Shown: positions 9,901-21,540 of the stretch, piece after piece
Numbering within the stretch: position 1 is the first letter of the stretch
Layout: each line of letters opens with the position of its first letter
Assembly: GCA_025766275.1 (NCBI GenBank)
Contig: JAFKAC010000004.1
Span: 248,001 to 312,000, forward strand
Direction of reading: 5' to 3'
Source: Lactarius indigo
Taxonomy: Eukaryota > Basidiomycota > Agaricomycetes > Russulales > Russulaceae
Length of the DNA: 64,000 bases
Position numbers and translations under genes: made by a program
Notes under the pieces: model-generated
The model's database searches: none
What the model saw: only the letters and a program-made list of their open reading frames with translations
Told to the model about the DNA's origin: nothing

Positions 9901-12900
9901 CGCCTTCCCAACAACTCACAAGGATCGCCACAGAGATGGACATTGACAATACAGCTGTACGCCGATGAGAAGTCGAAGTATCAGGAACCCACCCCACGTA
10001 CATGTGCTTCCCAGGATGACCGGCGCTACAGCACAGTTAGCTGGCAGAAAATAACAGAGCACAGAGAACGTACGCTAAGCCGCAAAGTTTCGTAGAATCT
10101 TCGCAAAATTCGCAGTTGTGCACACACTTGTGAGTCGTCCGGCAGCTGTGTTCGCCCTCATGCAGCCAACTACGAACGCAGAGGAGATGACACGAGGCGC
10201 ATTGAACCCTACAGAGTCGAACATTAGTCTTCATCTCAATGGTTAAGTTGTCGAATCGTCTGCGTAGGTCCTCAATGGCAGCATGTCCACCTTGGAACCT
10301 CTCTAAATTTGAATCCAACCATCGCCGGACATGGTTGACCCGCAAGTTGATCAGTCCGTTTAGGTAAGAGGCGAGTTCTTCTATCCACTTAGAGTCGGGC
10401 ATGAATTGTCGTGGTGTTCCAGAATTCCACGACTCCAATAAAGCAGAAAGGCAGATTTCAATCTCGTTTGGTGGGAGTTGCTCGCGATCAGAAACTGCAA
10501 AGCGTGCCGCAGTGTCATCCCATTTCACAACGAGGTCGGTGTCAAAGTTCTACCGTGATGTAGTGGGTCAGATATTTCGCCCGCAATTCGAATTGTCAGT
10601 ACGGACCTTGAGGGGTTCGAAGTCTAGATCAATCTCGGAATACCCCGTAGCTACCGCAAACGGAAGGAGGGCAGACAGTGACTTAGTACGATGCTCGGCC
10701 ATGGTATCTGTTGCGAGTGTGAATAGAATTTACAGATAGTGCGAAGAGACGGACGGGAAAGCGCTCCCCAGTCACTAGCCTGGAGGTAGATGCCATGAGC
10801 ATTGGCGTTAATATGAGTAAAAAAAAGAGGGCGCGTACTTTCAACTTTGCCATAAGAGTCTTGATCGTGTGAAGGAATTCTCTCGCAGTCGGATGTGAAA
10901 CCCTCTGTAGGTCGAGCTGCGTTTTGAGTGTCGCGAACAACTCGTAGAAATCTCTAGAATCGATCACAGGCCATGGTATGATGTCTAATTTCCCTCCGTG
11001 GAGGCGAGAGATAAAATTGGCGTCTTGCTCTTGTCGCACGATCTGCTGGAACTTGAGACAAAACCTAAAAACTGCGACTTAACCTGGAAATCACACATGG
11101 ATCGTACGAAACTCTTACTCGCGAGTGATTTCGATTTTATCGGCTTCTACGACATCCTGCGAGCGAGGTCAAATGGCATGTGCGGCAATCGTCTCCAGGC
11201 ACTCACCTTGATGACTACGACAAGCGTTGACTGGAAGAGGGTTGGATTGGCTGCAGGGTCCAAAAGAGACGAACTGGACTGGAATGGCTGGAACAGCCCA
11301 CTGATATCTCGGCTAGATGCAAAATTGTTGCGGAAGAGGACCTGTGGGCCTTCAGAGAAGGAGATCTCAGCTAAGTTGCGACTCGCTCACGAGATTCGAT
11401 ATTGCCGCATTAAATAACACCAGAAGAGTATCCTCTTGAGACCTTTCAATGCTATCCACTCCTATAAGGAAATCAGTCACGACGCGAGTTAGACTTGGGA
11501 TCATTAAGGCAACCTATGAACTCGAGTGCCACGATGAGTGCCTCGTCGGTGGGGGTCACTGACATCCATACGCCTTCTGTGAACACAAATCAGCAATTTA
11601 CGCGTCATATACTGCGCAGCTGTACCTGTTGTCCGCTTGGGACTCTCATCAAATGAAGTATCTACAAGGTGGTTTAGCGAATAGCTCTTCCCTACGGATC
11701 GTTGGCCCATCGATGATACGACCTTTACGGGCTGCATAGAATCAGTGTTTGTGAGCGCGAGGGACAGACGACCACCAGAGAACATACCTTCAAGGCCAAG
11801 TACGACTGGAAGATGGACTCGTACCAACCGAACGACAGTCTGTCCACTATTTGGTTGACCTCGGCACAGAGTAGTGACCTTTCAAGTTGCGCAGAAAGGA
11901 CTCCATTCACTAAAGGATAAAACCGGTTCTTGTGACAAACGGCAATATGGATAGGAATGAGGCAAAGGAGGTCGACGAGCCACTCCCCGACGCGGTAGCG
12001 AGACACCTTCCAGTCCGACGCCGAGAGCACGGTTTCCAAGAATGACCCGAATTGTGCTGAAGTGACCCGAATGCTGCGCAACTCATCTCCCGTGGGCTTT
12101 CGTATCGTCATTTCAAACGTGTGGATTAGATGAGAGAAGTACGAAGCAAAAGGCTGTGTATGATGATCAGCGATAAATGTTAGTGTCTTCTGCTGCCGTT
12201 CGCTGCGCGACGTAATAGTGCGGCGCCTCATGGCTGCGAGAACGGGGAAGCGTGTCCAAACCTCAACGTGACAGTCGAGTATACTATTGTGCTGGGTGTG
12301 GCGCGTGCCGCTGTCCCAGGCATATTTGCTTCCTTTCTCTTTGAATGAGAACTCTGTGACCTCCTTTGTGATGTCGATGACGACGGATTTCACGGCTTGG
12401 GAACTGGTATCAAGACCAAAGAAAAAGACGCGTCCTCGGCTGACCATCGATGTCAAGACTGCGCTCTCAAGAGGAAACTCGGGAACGTCTAAGGCAATCC
12501 CCCCAGTAGAGCCAAATGTCTCGCAATGATACGCAGTGAGTGACGGTCCAGAGTCATGGGTATGATGAACAAAGAGGCAGGAACCATCTGGTGAGGAGTA
12601 TATGGCGTTGGGGAGCGATTGGAGTTGAATGGACACCGGTCTGGGGTTGTTGTTGAGCAACACACGATCGCGCTTATCAAGTAATGAACAAGGAACGAAC
12701 CTAAATTGCAACGTAACGAAGGAAAAGATCCGCAGCTGGGAACCGGAGTCTACCAACGCGACTTTCTCACCTCCGCAAACGGACGTCATTAGAAGAATCG
12801 AAATCTCCGGTTGGCTATACCAAGAGGCTAGATTGATGGCACTCCCCAGCCCCCGTAGCGTCTTGAAAGTCTCATCGAACACGAATAGGTGGAGCTGTAA

Positions 12901-15900
12901 CTGGATGGGCCGGACGTCAGAAATCTCTACGAAACGACCAACAACACCGCAGTACCTTCGTCGACGCGCAGATGGCCAATAATCGCATCGCTTCGTCGAA
13001 GGAAAACAGGACGTTTTGTCCTAGCTTATCACGGTTGAGACTTTTGATCGGCTTGCCTCGCCGAATAGCCATATCTAACACTGGTAGACGCTCGAGAAAG
13101 ATAAGGAATCTATCCCGGCTAGACAGGACGAGGAGGATCTTTGTATTCTCCAGGAGTTGATAAAAGCTGAGAAAGTACCATGAGGTCAAGCAACAGTGAT
13201 CAACGGTGTGAGTTCATACGCAAGTTCCGCCCAGGGTGGTAAGTGGAACGACGACGAGAGGCGATCGTCGATTTTAGGTGTTGGTATATATGTAGGATCT
13301 AGCTGCATGTTGTGCCTGTCATCGCTCGTCAATTCCATTGGGTGAACCAAGAGCCTAATTTGGGGCGGTTGGAGTTCTTCCCGGCGACCAGTAAGTCTAT
13401 AGTCTAGGCCCAGAGCACCTTAGTTCGTAATTTCCATGGACCACCAACAGATGACAGACACACCCGCGATGCGATACTTCTCCTTCTCTACGTCAATGCG
13501 ATCAACGTAAACAGTACTACCTACAATCAACCTCAGCTGTCAAAAGGATAGGTGAACTCACGAATTTCGCCGCTCTGCCGACTTTTTTTTGATTTCACGA
13601 ACGAACTGTACGAGCGCGTCATACAAGGCCTTCCTTTCATCTCTCTCGACTTCGACTTGAATGGTCATTCTGCGAAGTTCCTGCTGCATCGTCAGAACTG
13701 CGTGCGTCATCTCGTGTACCACTGCGTCTATCGAGTGCGATAGATCTCTTTGCGCAAGGGTCTTAGCACTCCGCACCGCAAATCGCAAATCTTCATCTTC
13801 GGTGCTCTCGAGTCGTTCCAGAAACCGCGAATCGGGGAGATTGGCGGCAGCGGTCTTCATTTGGTTCTTAAACGACACCATACCTCTGGAACCAGGAAAA
13901 GACGAGACAAAGCGCGTAGCCATGCTGGACTCTTTGACGCTTCCACCGGCTTCCTCAAGGAGCCCCAATGCACGCTGATAGTCACGTTCGATAAGGAGAG
14001 CCTGGACCAAAGCGGAGCATGTTTCTGGACGCAGGTGTCCGTGCTTCTCTTGAAGGTGCCACAACGAGATGACGTCGAGCTTCAAAGCTTTGAAGTCCGG
14101 GCTCTTCTCCAGCACACCGTCGAAGTTGGCGTTTTTTACATGTTTTTGAAAGATGCTCTCGAATGCCGGGTAAAGCGCGCGAATGTCGGAAAGATTTACG
14201 GAGTCTAGAAAAATTATGAGCTATAATGTGAAAGAGGTGAGTCGAAGGCGTCCCTACTTTCAATTCCCAGCTTGGCATTGCCGTCGACTCGCACGTGGGA
14301 AGAGAGGCCATCACGATCCAACGACCTGTAGTATAAATACCATCTTCATTAACCGAGGTATTGAAACGACCTACGGGAAGATGGTCGACACGTGGTCGAC
14401 AATTTCCTCGCGCAGCGCACATCGCAACAAGCCCCCAGTATTGGCAATGTCTTGAGCGACGGCACTTTTCTTCCTCGTCTGCTCTCGCATAAAGACGTCA
14501 CGAATGTCCCGTTGCATAATACGCCACTGTTTGCATTGCTCGGGAAAGAGATCTAATAAAGCTACACCGACCAGTGTTTGCACTGTATCCTCGTCGAGAT
14601 CATCTGACAGAACGAGCGCATTGCTTTTCCTATTGAGAGTGTGAAAGCGGTGTCTCAAGAGATTATATCCTAGGTACTTACAGCAGCTGTGACAGTGCCA
14701 TCTGGCTGTATGATCGTTGGTTGATCATCTCTGTTCTGACCTTATGAGGGATATAAACAGCCGTCAAAAGGCCCTGTACAGTTTCTCCAGGAAGGAGCCG
14801 AGGAACGAAGATAGAGGGGTCGACCTCACAATCAGGAGGGACCTCGTACGGCACAATGATATGCGAATTCATCTGTGAAGTTTCAGAGATTGACCGAAGG
14901 ACGTCAGTGTCTGCATCACCTGAAATCCAGGACGCGAAACTGCGTTCTCTTGTTGGTATGTCTTGGCAACCCCAAACTTAAACACCCTACCCAAGCCTCC
15001 GATATCTATATCCGCAGACTCGGTGTCGCTTTCCTCATTACTCCAGACTATCGATGCGGAGTAATTGGGGGATAACAGTGCGACGACTTGATCGCACATT
15101 TTTGTGAGGTACCTACCCAACAAACTGTTATAGATGAGAGAAGCAAGTTACCAAATGATGTTCACCGCATGAATGTGACTCTGTGGCGGCGCACGGAGGA
15201 TGCTGCTGAGTCATTCCAGGTTGAGTCTTCGGGCCAATAGATGACGTAGTGACGCTCATCTGTTGGCTGGATCGCGCTAGCCCTGAGGATGTATAGACCC
15301 GAGGAGAGGGACTGTTGGTCACCACCAACGTCACTTGGCGCGAGTAATAAACGAGCTCTGAGAGCGATGAGAAGTACAGAAGATACGCAAAAACAAATTA
15401 CACACAGTTTCTTATCAACAGCGCCAAGAGACTGCAAAAGGCGCACGATCTCATCTTTGCATCCGTATATACCTACAGGCTTGATTGCGAGCTGATCGAG
15501 TGTCTTGAAATCGATTTTGGTGATGGATGCATAAGCCCCGGGGGAAATCGCATTGATGAAGCGCTGGAGAGAGTCTTGAGCGACAATCACTTTATTGACT
15601 ACGTGCCAGATGAGCGTCGTGGGGCCGTCCCTTCGAGAAGGTGAAGGATCCTTACCATATCCATTGCTCCCAGATTCACTGATGAGGTCAAGGAGACGGT
15701 ACATGCCCTTGACTTGGTCTGCCAAGTCAACAGGAGTCGGTGCAGGCTTATCGTTGTTCTTCGCGCGAATACGGTCTCCGTCTGCACATTTTTTCATTCT
15801 GATTACGGTCGAAGTTGGAATGCTCGTCCAAATACCTCGAATGTGAAACGTATCCTGTATCCCGAAATCTTGCTCAACGTCTCCACCGGGGGGCGCAGAA

Positions 15901-16279
15901 CGCAGGTCTGTGACGTCCAGAATCAATGATCAGAACAATGCACCTCGAATACATCAGGAAAACAAATGTTACTAGGAGCGCTAGCTATGACTAGTGCTGA
16001 CTGGTGACCCCCAAATATGGTAGGAACTAGTTCCCCTAGTCACGGCTAGTCAAATTTTGTTTTGCCGATGAGTAACACAGGTGACGTACCACTGTCATGG
16101 GGTTTCCACGAGTCCGTGGCGTGAGTATCGACTACAGAGGGTCGACAGTTGACATGATCACGGCCAAGCCAGACACCGGGCTACTTACCAGTAATACCCA
16201 AAGAAACTGTATCTGTTGGCGGGAGATAGTCCGAGAAGAGGTTAGACCGTGACGATGCGAATGGTGTGTTTAAATTCAT
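6982..16279 (-). CDS. Giant GTPase / Cys-rich / vWA-domain protein
   Basis: One multi-intron gene of roughly 2.5 thousand residues (estimate). Exon 1 (16279-16189) starts MNLNTPFASSR and has a clean GTAAG donor; exons 2-7 join in phase (16131-16090, 15907-15656, 15598-15406, 15357-15166, 15112-14920, 14872-14682). In the middle are a helical region with a coiled coil (about 13,600) and a beta-rich region (LSSRDRFLIFLERLP). A P-loop GTPase follows (GQRSVGKS at ~11,700), with EFIG at the expected G3 site. Then comes an LFRNNF-FHTLKTLMAKLK helical region, a Cys/His-rich tract (CxxC-type repeats, ~10,250-8,600), and a vWA domain at 8,056-7,100 with the MIDAS DSSMS and FLSDG. It ends ESLRKPRGSLMH-stop at 6982. 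The architecture resembles very-large/GB1-type GTPases fused to vWA, expanded in Agaricomycetes. Its function is unknown; a stress or defence scaffold is only a guess. Confidence 0.78.
8039..8056 (-). other. 18-nt micro-exon carrying the vWA MIDAS aspartate
   Basis: Splicing ...CAC-GT to this exon and on to T-TCC-ATG rebuilds VIFVIDSSMSG, i.e. a DxSxS metal-binding motif. Both flanking introns are GT-AG and the phases close (1+15+2 nt). Confidence 0.65.
15952..16070. mobile_element. Palindromic MITE-like element inside an intron of the vWA gene
   Basis: The ends are inverted repeats (CATCAGGAAAACAAA and, on the other strand, CATCGGCAAAACAAAA). Internal CTAGTCACGGCTAGTC/GACTAGTGCTGACT arms pair with each other. 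The element matches another at 22810-22918. It lies entirely in the second intron, which it enlarges to about 180 nt against about 50 nt for its neighbours. Confidence 0.65.
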
Positions 16280-17443
16280 GGGGGGAAACGAGCAAAGGCA
16301 GGGACATGCCAGCAGAGCCATGAGATTTAAAGGGTCCTCAGACGCTCATGATCGGTTCGATTGGAAGATTCTCTGGAAGCAAGGTAAAGAAGGATAACAC
16401 GGGGGGGACACGAGGTTTCGCCCATGTGTCAACGAGTGGGCGCAATATCACGGACAGGACTCAGAGACCCCCGGTTTCGTGTTTGGGCTCAAGTCAGGCG
16501 TGAGTCTATCACCAAGAGATTCAGGGCGACCACGAGCCCACAGCAATTCGGTTGTGCATTCGTTCTAAAATGGCGTCATTGATTTTCCCAAAGGGGCACA
16601 GTTAAGGATCCATCAAGTATCCGGGAACCAGGTGGTTGTCAACGCCCTTTACAACGAATCGTGTTCAAGTGACACCCAGGGTCACGGTGGCGGGCCTTGC
16701 AGTCAACCTCTCCAATTATGTACTGTTCCCCCGTGAGGTGGTTATATTAGTGCCACACCGATCCATTCTGGCTTTGAGACTTAAAAGCTGTCGCTAAATC
16801 GAATGGAGGGATCGTAATATCGCGACGTACAATCACAACTGTAAATTTCTCAGCTGCCCAGACTTTCAATCGATCGTCATGACTTACTTCGGCGCAACCC
16901 CATCAAGAAGGTTATAGTTCTAGGCCTATCTTCGTATATCTCAGGTTTTCTGTGACCGTTGTGATGTCATTCATCACTCGGGACAGCTAGGCGATCCACA
17001 TGCCTTATAGTTGGGCAGGCTCCCCGTGTCATGATACTTGCCAGTGCTGGACAGTCGTTGACCCGAAGTCGAAAGTCAGGCCATCCATGTGTTGACTAGT
17101 CAGTGATTAGTCGTCGACTGGATGACCCTTGGGACGACCATTGACTTTTCTCATCATGTGATCACAGCACTCGGAAGCACTCGAACATCCTGAATCCGAT
17201 GTATTGATTACATTGCACCATAGATAAGTTAGATTGAGAAGTCATGGTTGTTTATGGTCACTGACCGGCACAACACAGTCCCAAACATGGATGGAAAATT
17301 CCACCGGCCCAGAAGTACGCTGCACTGAGAATTCAGAGAACGACGTAATATTTCAAGTCCGATAAGGGTAACCGTGGTTTGGGCGCCACTTTTGGCTTAC
17401 AACAGTCATACACCCTCTCTCCACGTCCACGTCTCATCCATCC
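16280..17443. promoter_or_regulatory. Divergent intergenic region between vWA gene and ALY/REF gene
   Basis: About 1.16 kb separates two start codons that face away from each other, so both promoters must be here. No credible open frame is present. A pyrimidine-rich stretch (CACCCTCTCTCCACGTCC) sits just upstream of the ALY/REF ATG, as is common at fungal transcription starts. No specific factor sites are claimed. Confidence 0.5.
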
Positions 17444-18542
17444 ATGGCACCGTTCAAGTCTGCAGCCAAGTTCGCTTCCAAAGTAAATCCCTGCAATTAG
17501 TTCTACCAACCTTTTTATTTTTTTTTGCCAACTGCCCATCCCGTCAGCCTCGTGCGTCCGATGACAGCGTATGGGTCCACGACAGAGCTCCAGGGGGTCC
17601 GAGGAGTACTGCAGATCCAAACGCGGCGCCCAGCAACAAGCTCGTGGTCTCGAATCTTCATTACGAAATCACGCCGAAGGACCTAACAGTACGCTTCTCT
17701 CACCTGCCCCTCCTGTACACGCGATGACGACAAAAACTTTTGCAAAGGCGATTTTTGGGAAGATTGGCACGCTCGTGCGCGAGCCATTCATCAGGGTACG
17801 AATATGTCCGACTACCATTTCCTCGTTTCTGTCGTAGAGAAGAGAAACAACCCCCCCCCCCCTCCCCTCAACCTCTCTTCTCGCTCCGTTCCGGGATTTT
17901 TTTGTCATATTGACGCCCCCCCCCCCCTCTGTCGACGGTCACCCGTTCTGTTTCGTCGCCATTTGAATTGTTAGTATGATCGCAGCGGTCGCTCGTCGGG
18001 CGTTGCCATCATCACTTTCGAGACGCCGGCAGAGGCAAAACTAGCGAAAAAACAGTTAGACGGCGTTTTAGCAAAAGGTACGACTGACCAATCAATTCCT
18101 CTATTTTTTTTTCTGTTCTCAAAAGTCGAGATCGCAGGTCAACCCATCTCTATTCAATTCGACCAAAGTCCCCCAAGACGTGCAAGCGCGCCTCCGTCTT
18201 CGCTGCTTAACCGAATCCAGAAGCCGCCACTCCTATATCGACTCGATAGAGCGCACAACGACGCGAAGGTGTCTCTAATGTGCGTTGATTATGTCATCTC
18301 ACTTCCGCTATTTTTTTTTTACGAGTGTCACGTCACTTTGCAGGCAAAGTAGGAAAGTGGGTTCGATTCGCGGTAGAGGGCGAGGGAGTGGTGGCGCTGG
18401 TCGTGGTCGTGGTGCGGCCAACGCAGCCCCGAAAAGCGCCGCGGAGCTCGACAGCGAGATTGATGCGTTCATGGCTGTTGATAGTACGTCGGGCACCCCT
18501 GCTGCCAAGTCAGTGGACAATGGGGACGTCGAAATGGCTTGA
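17444..18542 (+). CDS. YRA1: ALY/REF (Yra1-like) mRNA export adaptor
   Basis: Six exons (17444-17482, 17548-17688, 17748-17795, 17975-18077, 18138-18279, 18344-18542) total 672 nt and close in phase to a 223-residue protein. A single RRM spans about residues 45-118: RNP2-like KLVVSNLHY, then AIFGKIGTLVREPFIRYDRSG, RNP1-like SSGVAIITF, and KQLDGVLAKGQPISIQF. An RGG-type stretch follows (GRGRGSGGAGRGRG), then a C-terminal LDSEIDAFM that matches the UAP56/Sub2-binding motif of this family. Family members bridge spliced mRNA to the export receptor in the nucleus as part of TREX. Intron 3 carries two C runs of 12-13 nt. This is the most secure gene call in the window, although the symbol is by family only. 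Confidence 0.9.
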
Positions 18543-18904
18543 TTACGCGACATCTCTTTCAATTTGTTACTCAACTCATGTGCTGAAATTGTTAGTTTTT
18601 ATTTTATGAATACACCCCGCTCTTCTTGCCATAGCCCGGATACACTATCTACTGGTATCTATGATGGACATTTCTGTTTGTCGTCACTGTGATAGAGACT
18701 GTATTTGGGATTGTTATCACTGTCCGCGATAAGGAGCATGTCAACACCGACGACGACGACGTTCTGTATCAGCGCAGCAGAGGAAGAGCATGTGACTAAC
18801 CTTAGGGTCGATGTCAACTGCAAATAACATCTACCAGTCGATTCTAGACGACGAGATGCCTCTTCTTTCTTGAGGCGGTCATGTGTCACAAGAACCGACA
18901 TCAC
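18543..18904. other. ALY/REF 3' flank, no gene seen
   Basis: AT-rich 3' flank of the export factor followed by unassigned sequence. A minus-strand frame at 18659-18904 has no recognisable features. Confidence 0.4.
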
Positions 18905-19440
18905 TACCTATCTTGTAGATCCTCGTCCTCATCTCAGTCCGGCTCACAGATAGCATCGCCTCCGAATCCATCACACCCTACATCAACTAGGTATGCCCAG
19001 TTCTCTCAGGCTTTTCTGTACGATAGCCGAGTGATCTCTTATCCTAGATGATCGGCGAACTCCCAATTGTCGGCGGTGATGGACGGAAAGTGGGGGTATT
19101 ATACAGGGATCACAGTCCGTCTCTCCATCTACGACGCATATAGTTACCTCATAGCTTTCTGCATTCTATGCCGCCGAAGCAGCCACCGTGCTCCAGTGGA
19201 ACCGCCTTTCCGACTGCATCGTGCGCAAAACCTATCCTTCTATCGGGCCTTCTTGGGATAACCGTCTCGCCGATCATGAATGTTCGCGCTCTCGCGCTCT
19301 TTCTGAAGGCTGGCTTTTTGGTACGTCTTCGGTGAGACCTTGCAGTATTCACTCGCTAACGCAAACGCAGTCGCTTCTTGAGTGGCACGTTCAACGAGAA
19401 CATTAGGGTCGAGAAGCAAACTCGGGGTCAGCGCACTACG
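18905..19440 (+). pseudogene. MFS-alpha transporter, N-terminal fragment
   Basis: Broken plus-strand frames match the N-terminal third of the intact MFS-alpha gene at 59.98-61.8 kb: ISVRLTDSIASESITPYIN, then an intron-like gap, IGELPIVGGDGRKVGYYTG, and AAEAATVLQWNRLSDCIVRK, which corresponds to the MFS loop 2-3 motif. Frames shift after each block and the region stops abruptly near 19,440. This is a decayed transporter remnant at the left end of the amplified locus. Confidence 0.6.
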
Positions 19441-19479
19441 CAACGCGGCACCGGAAATGTCACCAGCGAAGGAGGGGAG

Positions 19480-19570
19480 GAGAGATAGGGCATGATGCCG
19501 AACCCTATCATATAACTAGCCGCGCCAGCCATCGTCATCAGCAACAATGAAAACCCGCGCGCGGCGTTGG
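19480..19570 (-). pseudogene. MFS-beta remnant
   Basis: A short minus-strand match to the segment of the intact MFS-beta gene around 30,900-31,020 (ATCATATAACTAGCCGCG, AACCCGCGCGCG). It directly abuts the MFS-alpha fragment. Confidence 0.5.
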
Positions 19571-19599
19571 TCTCATACATCCATGAGTTCCGCGATCAT

Positions 19600-19877
19600 A
19601 ATCTATCGGCTCGGCCAGCCCAGGCCAAGAATAGCGTCCTCTCTTCTCGTGGAGCCCTTATGAACGAGCTCCGCCACGATTCTTCTGTTACGTTTGTTAT
19701 CAGTGTCCTTACAGCTCGATGGTTTTGATTGACGATAGACTGATCAATAAGATACGGGGTAACGCAGGTCAAAGGAACCATGGTCGGAAGGTGTTGAAGG
19801 GAGGCACACACGTAACTTGGCTACCAGTGTGATGTCAAAAGTGGGTGGGTACGGCAGGACGTATTAGATCGTATAGT
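19600..19877. repeat. Cassette spacer, copy 1
   Basis: Contains CTCTTCTCGTGGAGCCC, ATTGACGATAGACTGATCAA and AACCATGGTC, which recur between MFS-beta and R1 in later cassettes (near 31,860, 38,990, 42,200, 47,400). No coding capacity seen. Confidence 0.5.
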
Positions 19878-21540
19878 ATACTGTATCAGCTGTAGGATGG
19901 TCGTATCATCTTGTTCTTTGAGTCGGTCGCGTCGGGATGCCTACGTGCCTTCGTCACTTGTATCCACTGGTGAGCGCTAGTGAGTTGGGGCAAATTCAAA
20001 CGTCGTTAGTGCACCTCCGAGTCCCATTTGCACCCCTCGTTTTTTTTTTTTTTTTTTTGGATCAATATTTATTCTGGGATGCGTAAAACGAGTTACAGAC
20101 CAGTCACAGCAGAACAGAGCCGTATTTATGAAACACATTCAAGCCAGAGAGGCGCCCCCGAGTATCGTAGGTACGGGACCGAAACATCAGAGAAATAATA
20201 CGAGAAGGGGCAACCACGAGGGTCACCGGGCATACAGTCACAAGCCGAGGCCGAGAATGGATATATATGCGGCGCGAGGACCGCCAGTTAGATAGTCAGG
20301 AGACAAGAGAGGAAACCAAACCTCAGTGTGCACCTACCTAGTCGGGTTCAGGGGGCACGGGTATAGGGGGACCGGATTCCGGCTTGGAGAGCGCGCGAGT
20401 CTGGTCAAAGAAGGCTAGGAGTTTCCCTACGCCCCGCTTCTCGGATAAGAGTGCGGTGAATGGGTAGAGAGGGGGCGTAGGGGGGATCGCGAACCGCAAG
20501 ATGCCGGTGTCGATGCGATCCTGGAGGTAGCGCGGGCAGTGATGGATGATGTGCTCCGCGGATCGAAGAGGTTCCCCGCAAGGGCAAGCCTCGTTTTCAG
20601 GGGGGTCGTTGGGCCGGAAGCGCCGGACGTACGTGCCCGTGAAGGCGTGGTCCGTCGCAACCTGCATGAGGGTGGATGTGCTGCGCCTGGTGTGCTTAGC
20701 GCGGCGACGCCCCGAGGGTTCTTTTTCAGCTGCTGTGGCCTGCAGCCATAGTGGGTGGTGATTGGTGGGATGGGGACGGTGAATGTCGGAATGAGTGTGA
20801 GCGAAAGAGAGTGGTTCCCCAACCACGTTGCGGCGGAATTCAGGGATAAGCCGCGCTTCTTGCCAGGAGGCGTTCCAGCCATGGAAGGCGAGCTCGCGGG
20901 CTCTAGCCTTCTGGAATGCTGCAGAGTTGACGCGGTTCAGCCCATCAGGGGGGTCGCGTGTGCAGGCCTCGGTCGCCAAGTCCCGTGCCCTCATCTGCAC
21001 CCCTCGTTTCGATGCCTCGTTATGCGCATTGAGTTAGGAAAGGGGAGGGGAACGCGAACGGGGAGGGGCCCTCGCAGCAGGCGATGGCTGAGGGACGTAG
21101 ATATAGATTCCCGTCCTGGCGCAGAACACGTGCAGAGAGGCTGCTGCTGCCACGCCCGACACTGATGGCATGTAGTCTCGATCTTAGATGCGGCGTGCCA
21201 GTGGCTGTTGTCGTTGTTGATGGTCGTGGACCTCAACATTTAGAGAATTGGTGTGCAGTTTCATCGAGTTTGTAATTACTGAGATCCAGAGCCACATACA
21301 CACCAGCAAAGCACGCCGTCAAGCCCAAGTTTAGAGGAAGGATAAGGCGTATACAGTTAACATGACTCGGAATCACGTTGGATACAAAGTGTCCCAGTTT
21401 GGTATAAGGTAATAAGGTATTGCTGTACAGTGAGCCCAGAATTGGAAATCGCTATGTTACTGTATAGCTACGTCGGAAGGCCTAGACCTTGAACGCTCAG
21501 GGGTAAAAAAAAAAAGTGTACAGCACCGATTGCGTGATCT
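19878..21540 (+). repeat. R1 repeat, copy split by a LINE insertion
   Basis: R1 starts CTGTATCAGCTGTAGGATGG, is interrupted at 20,042, resumes at 20,996 with TGCACCCCTCGTTTCGATGC, and ends in an A run near 21,505-21,515. The A run overlaps the 3' end of the MLKL-A gene on the opposite strand. Confidence 0.65.
20043..20995 (-). mobile_element. 5'-truncated non-LTR (LINE-like) retrotransposon insertion
   Basis: The minus-strand frame 20338-21000 encodes the C-terminal end of a LINE-type polyprotein: VATDHAFTGTYVRRF, then a CPCG...H...HCP zinc-binding motif, and PPTPPLYPF. The element ends in an A run (18 T on the plus strand at 20,041-20,058). It is flanked by a 14 bp direct repeat, TGCACCCCTCGTTT, at 20,029-20,042 and 20,996-21,009, the signature of target-primed reverse transcription. 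The reverse transcriptase and endonuclease portions are absent (5' truncation). It lies inside an R1 copy and is therefore younger than that copy. Confidence 0.8.

Noticed and set aside
13190..13557. Possible separate gene or insertion within the giant gene
   Set aside because: The stretch encodes PKIDDRLSSSFHLPPW and ELAYELTPLITV in the correct order for the giant protein, so it is part of that gene.
20539..21165. Plus-strand frames across the LINE
   Set aside because: Antisense shadows of the minus-strand LINE C-terminus.
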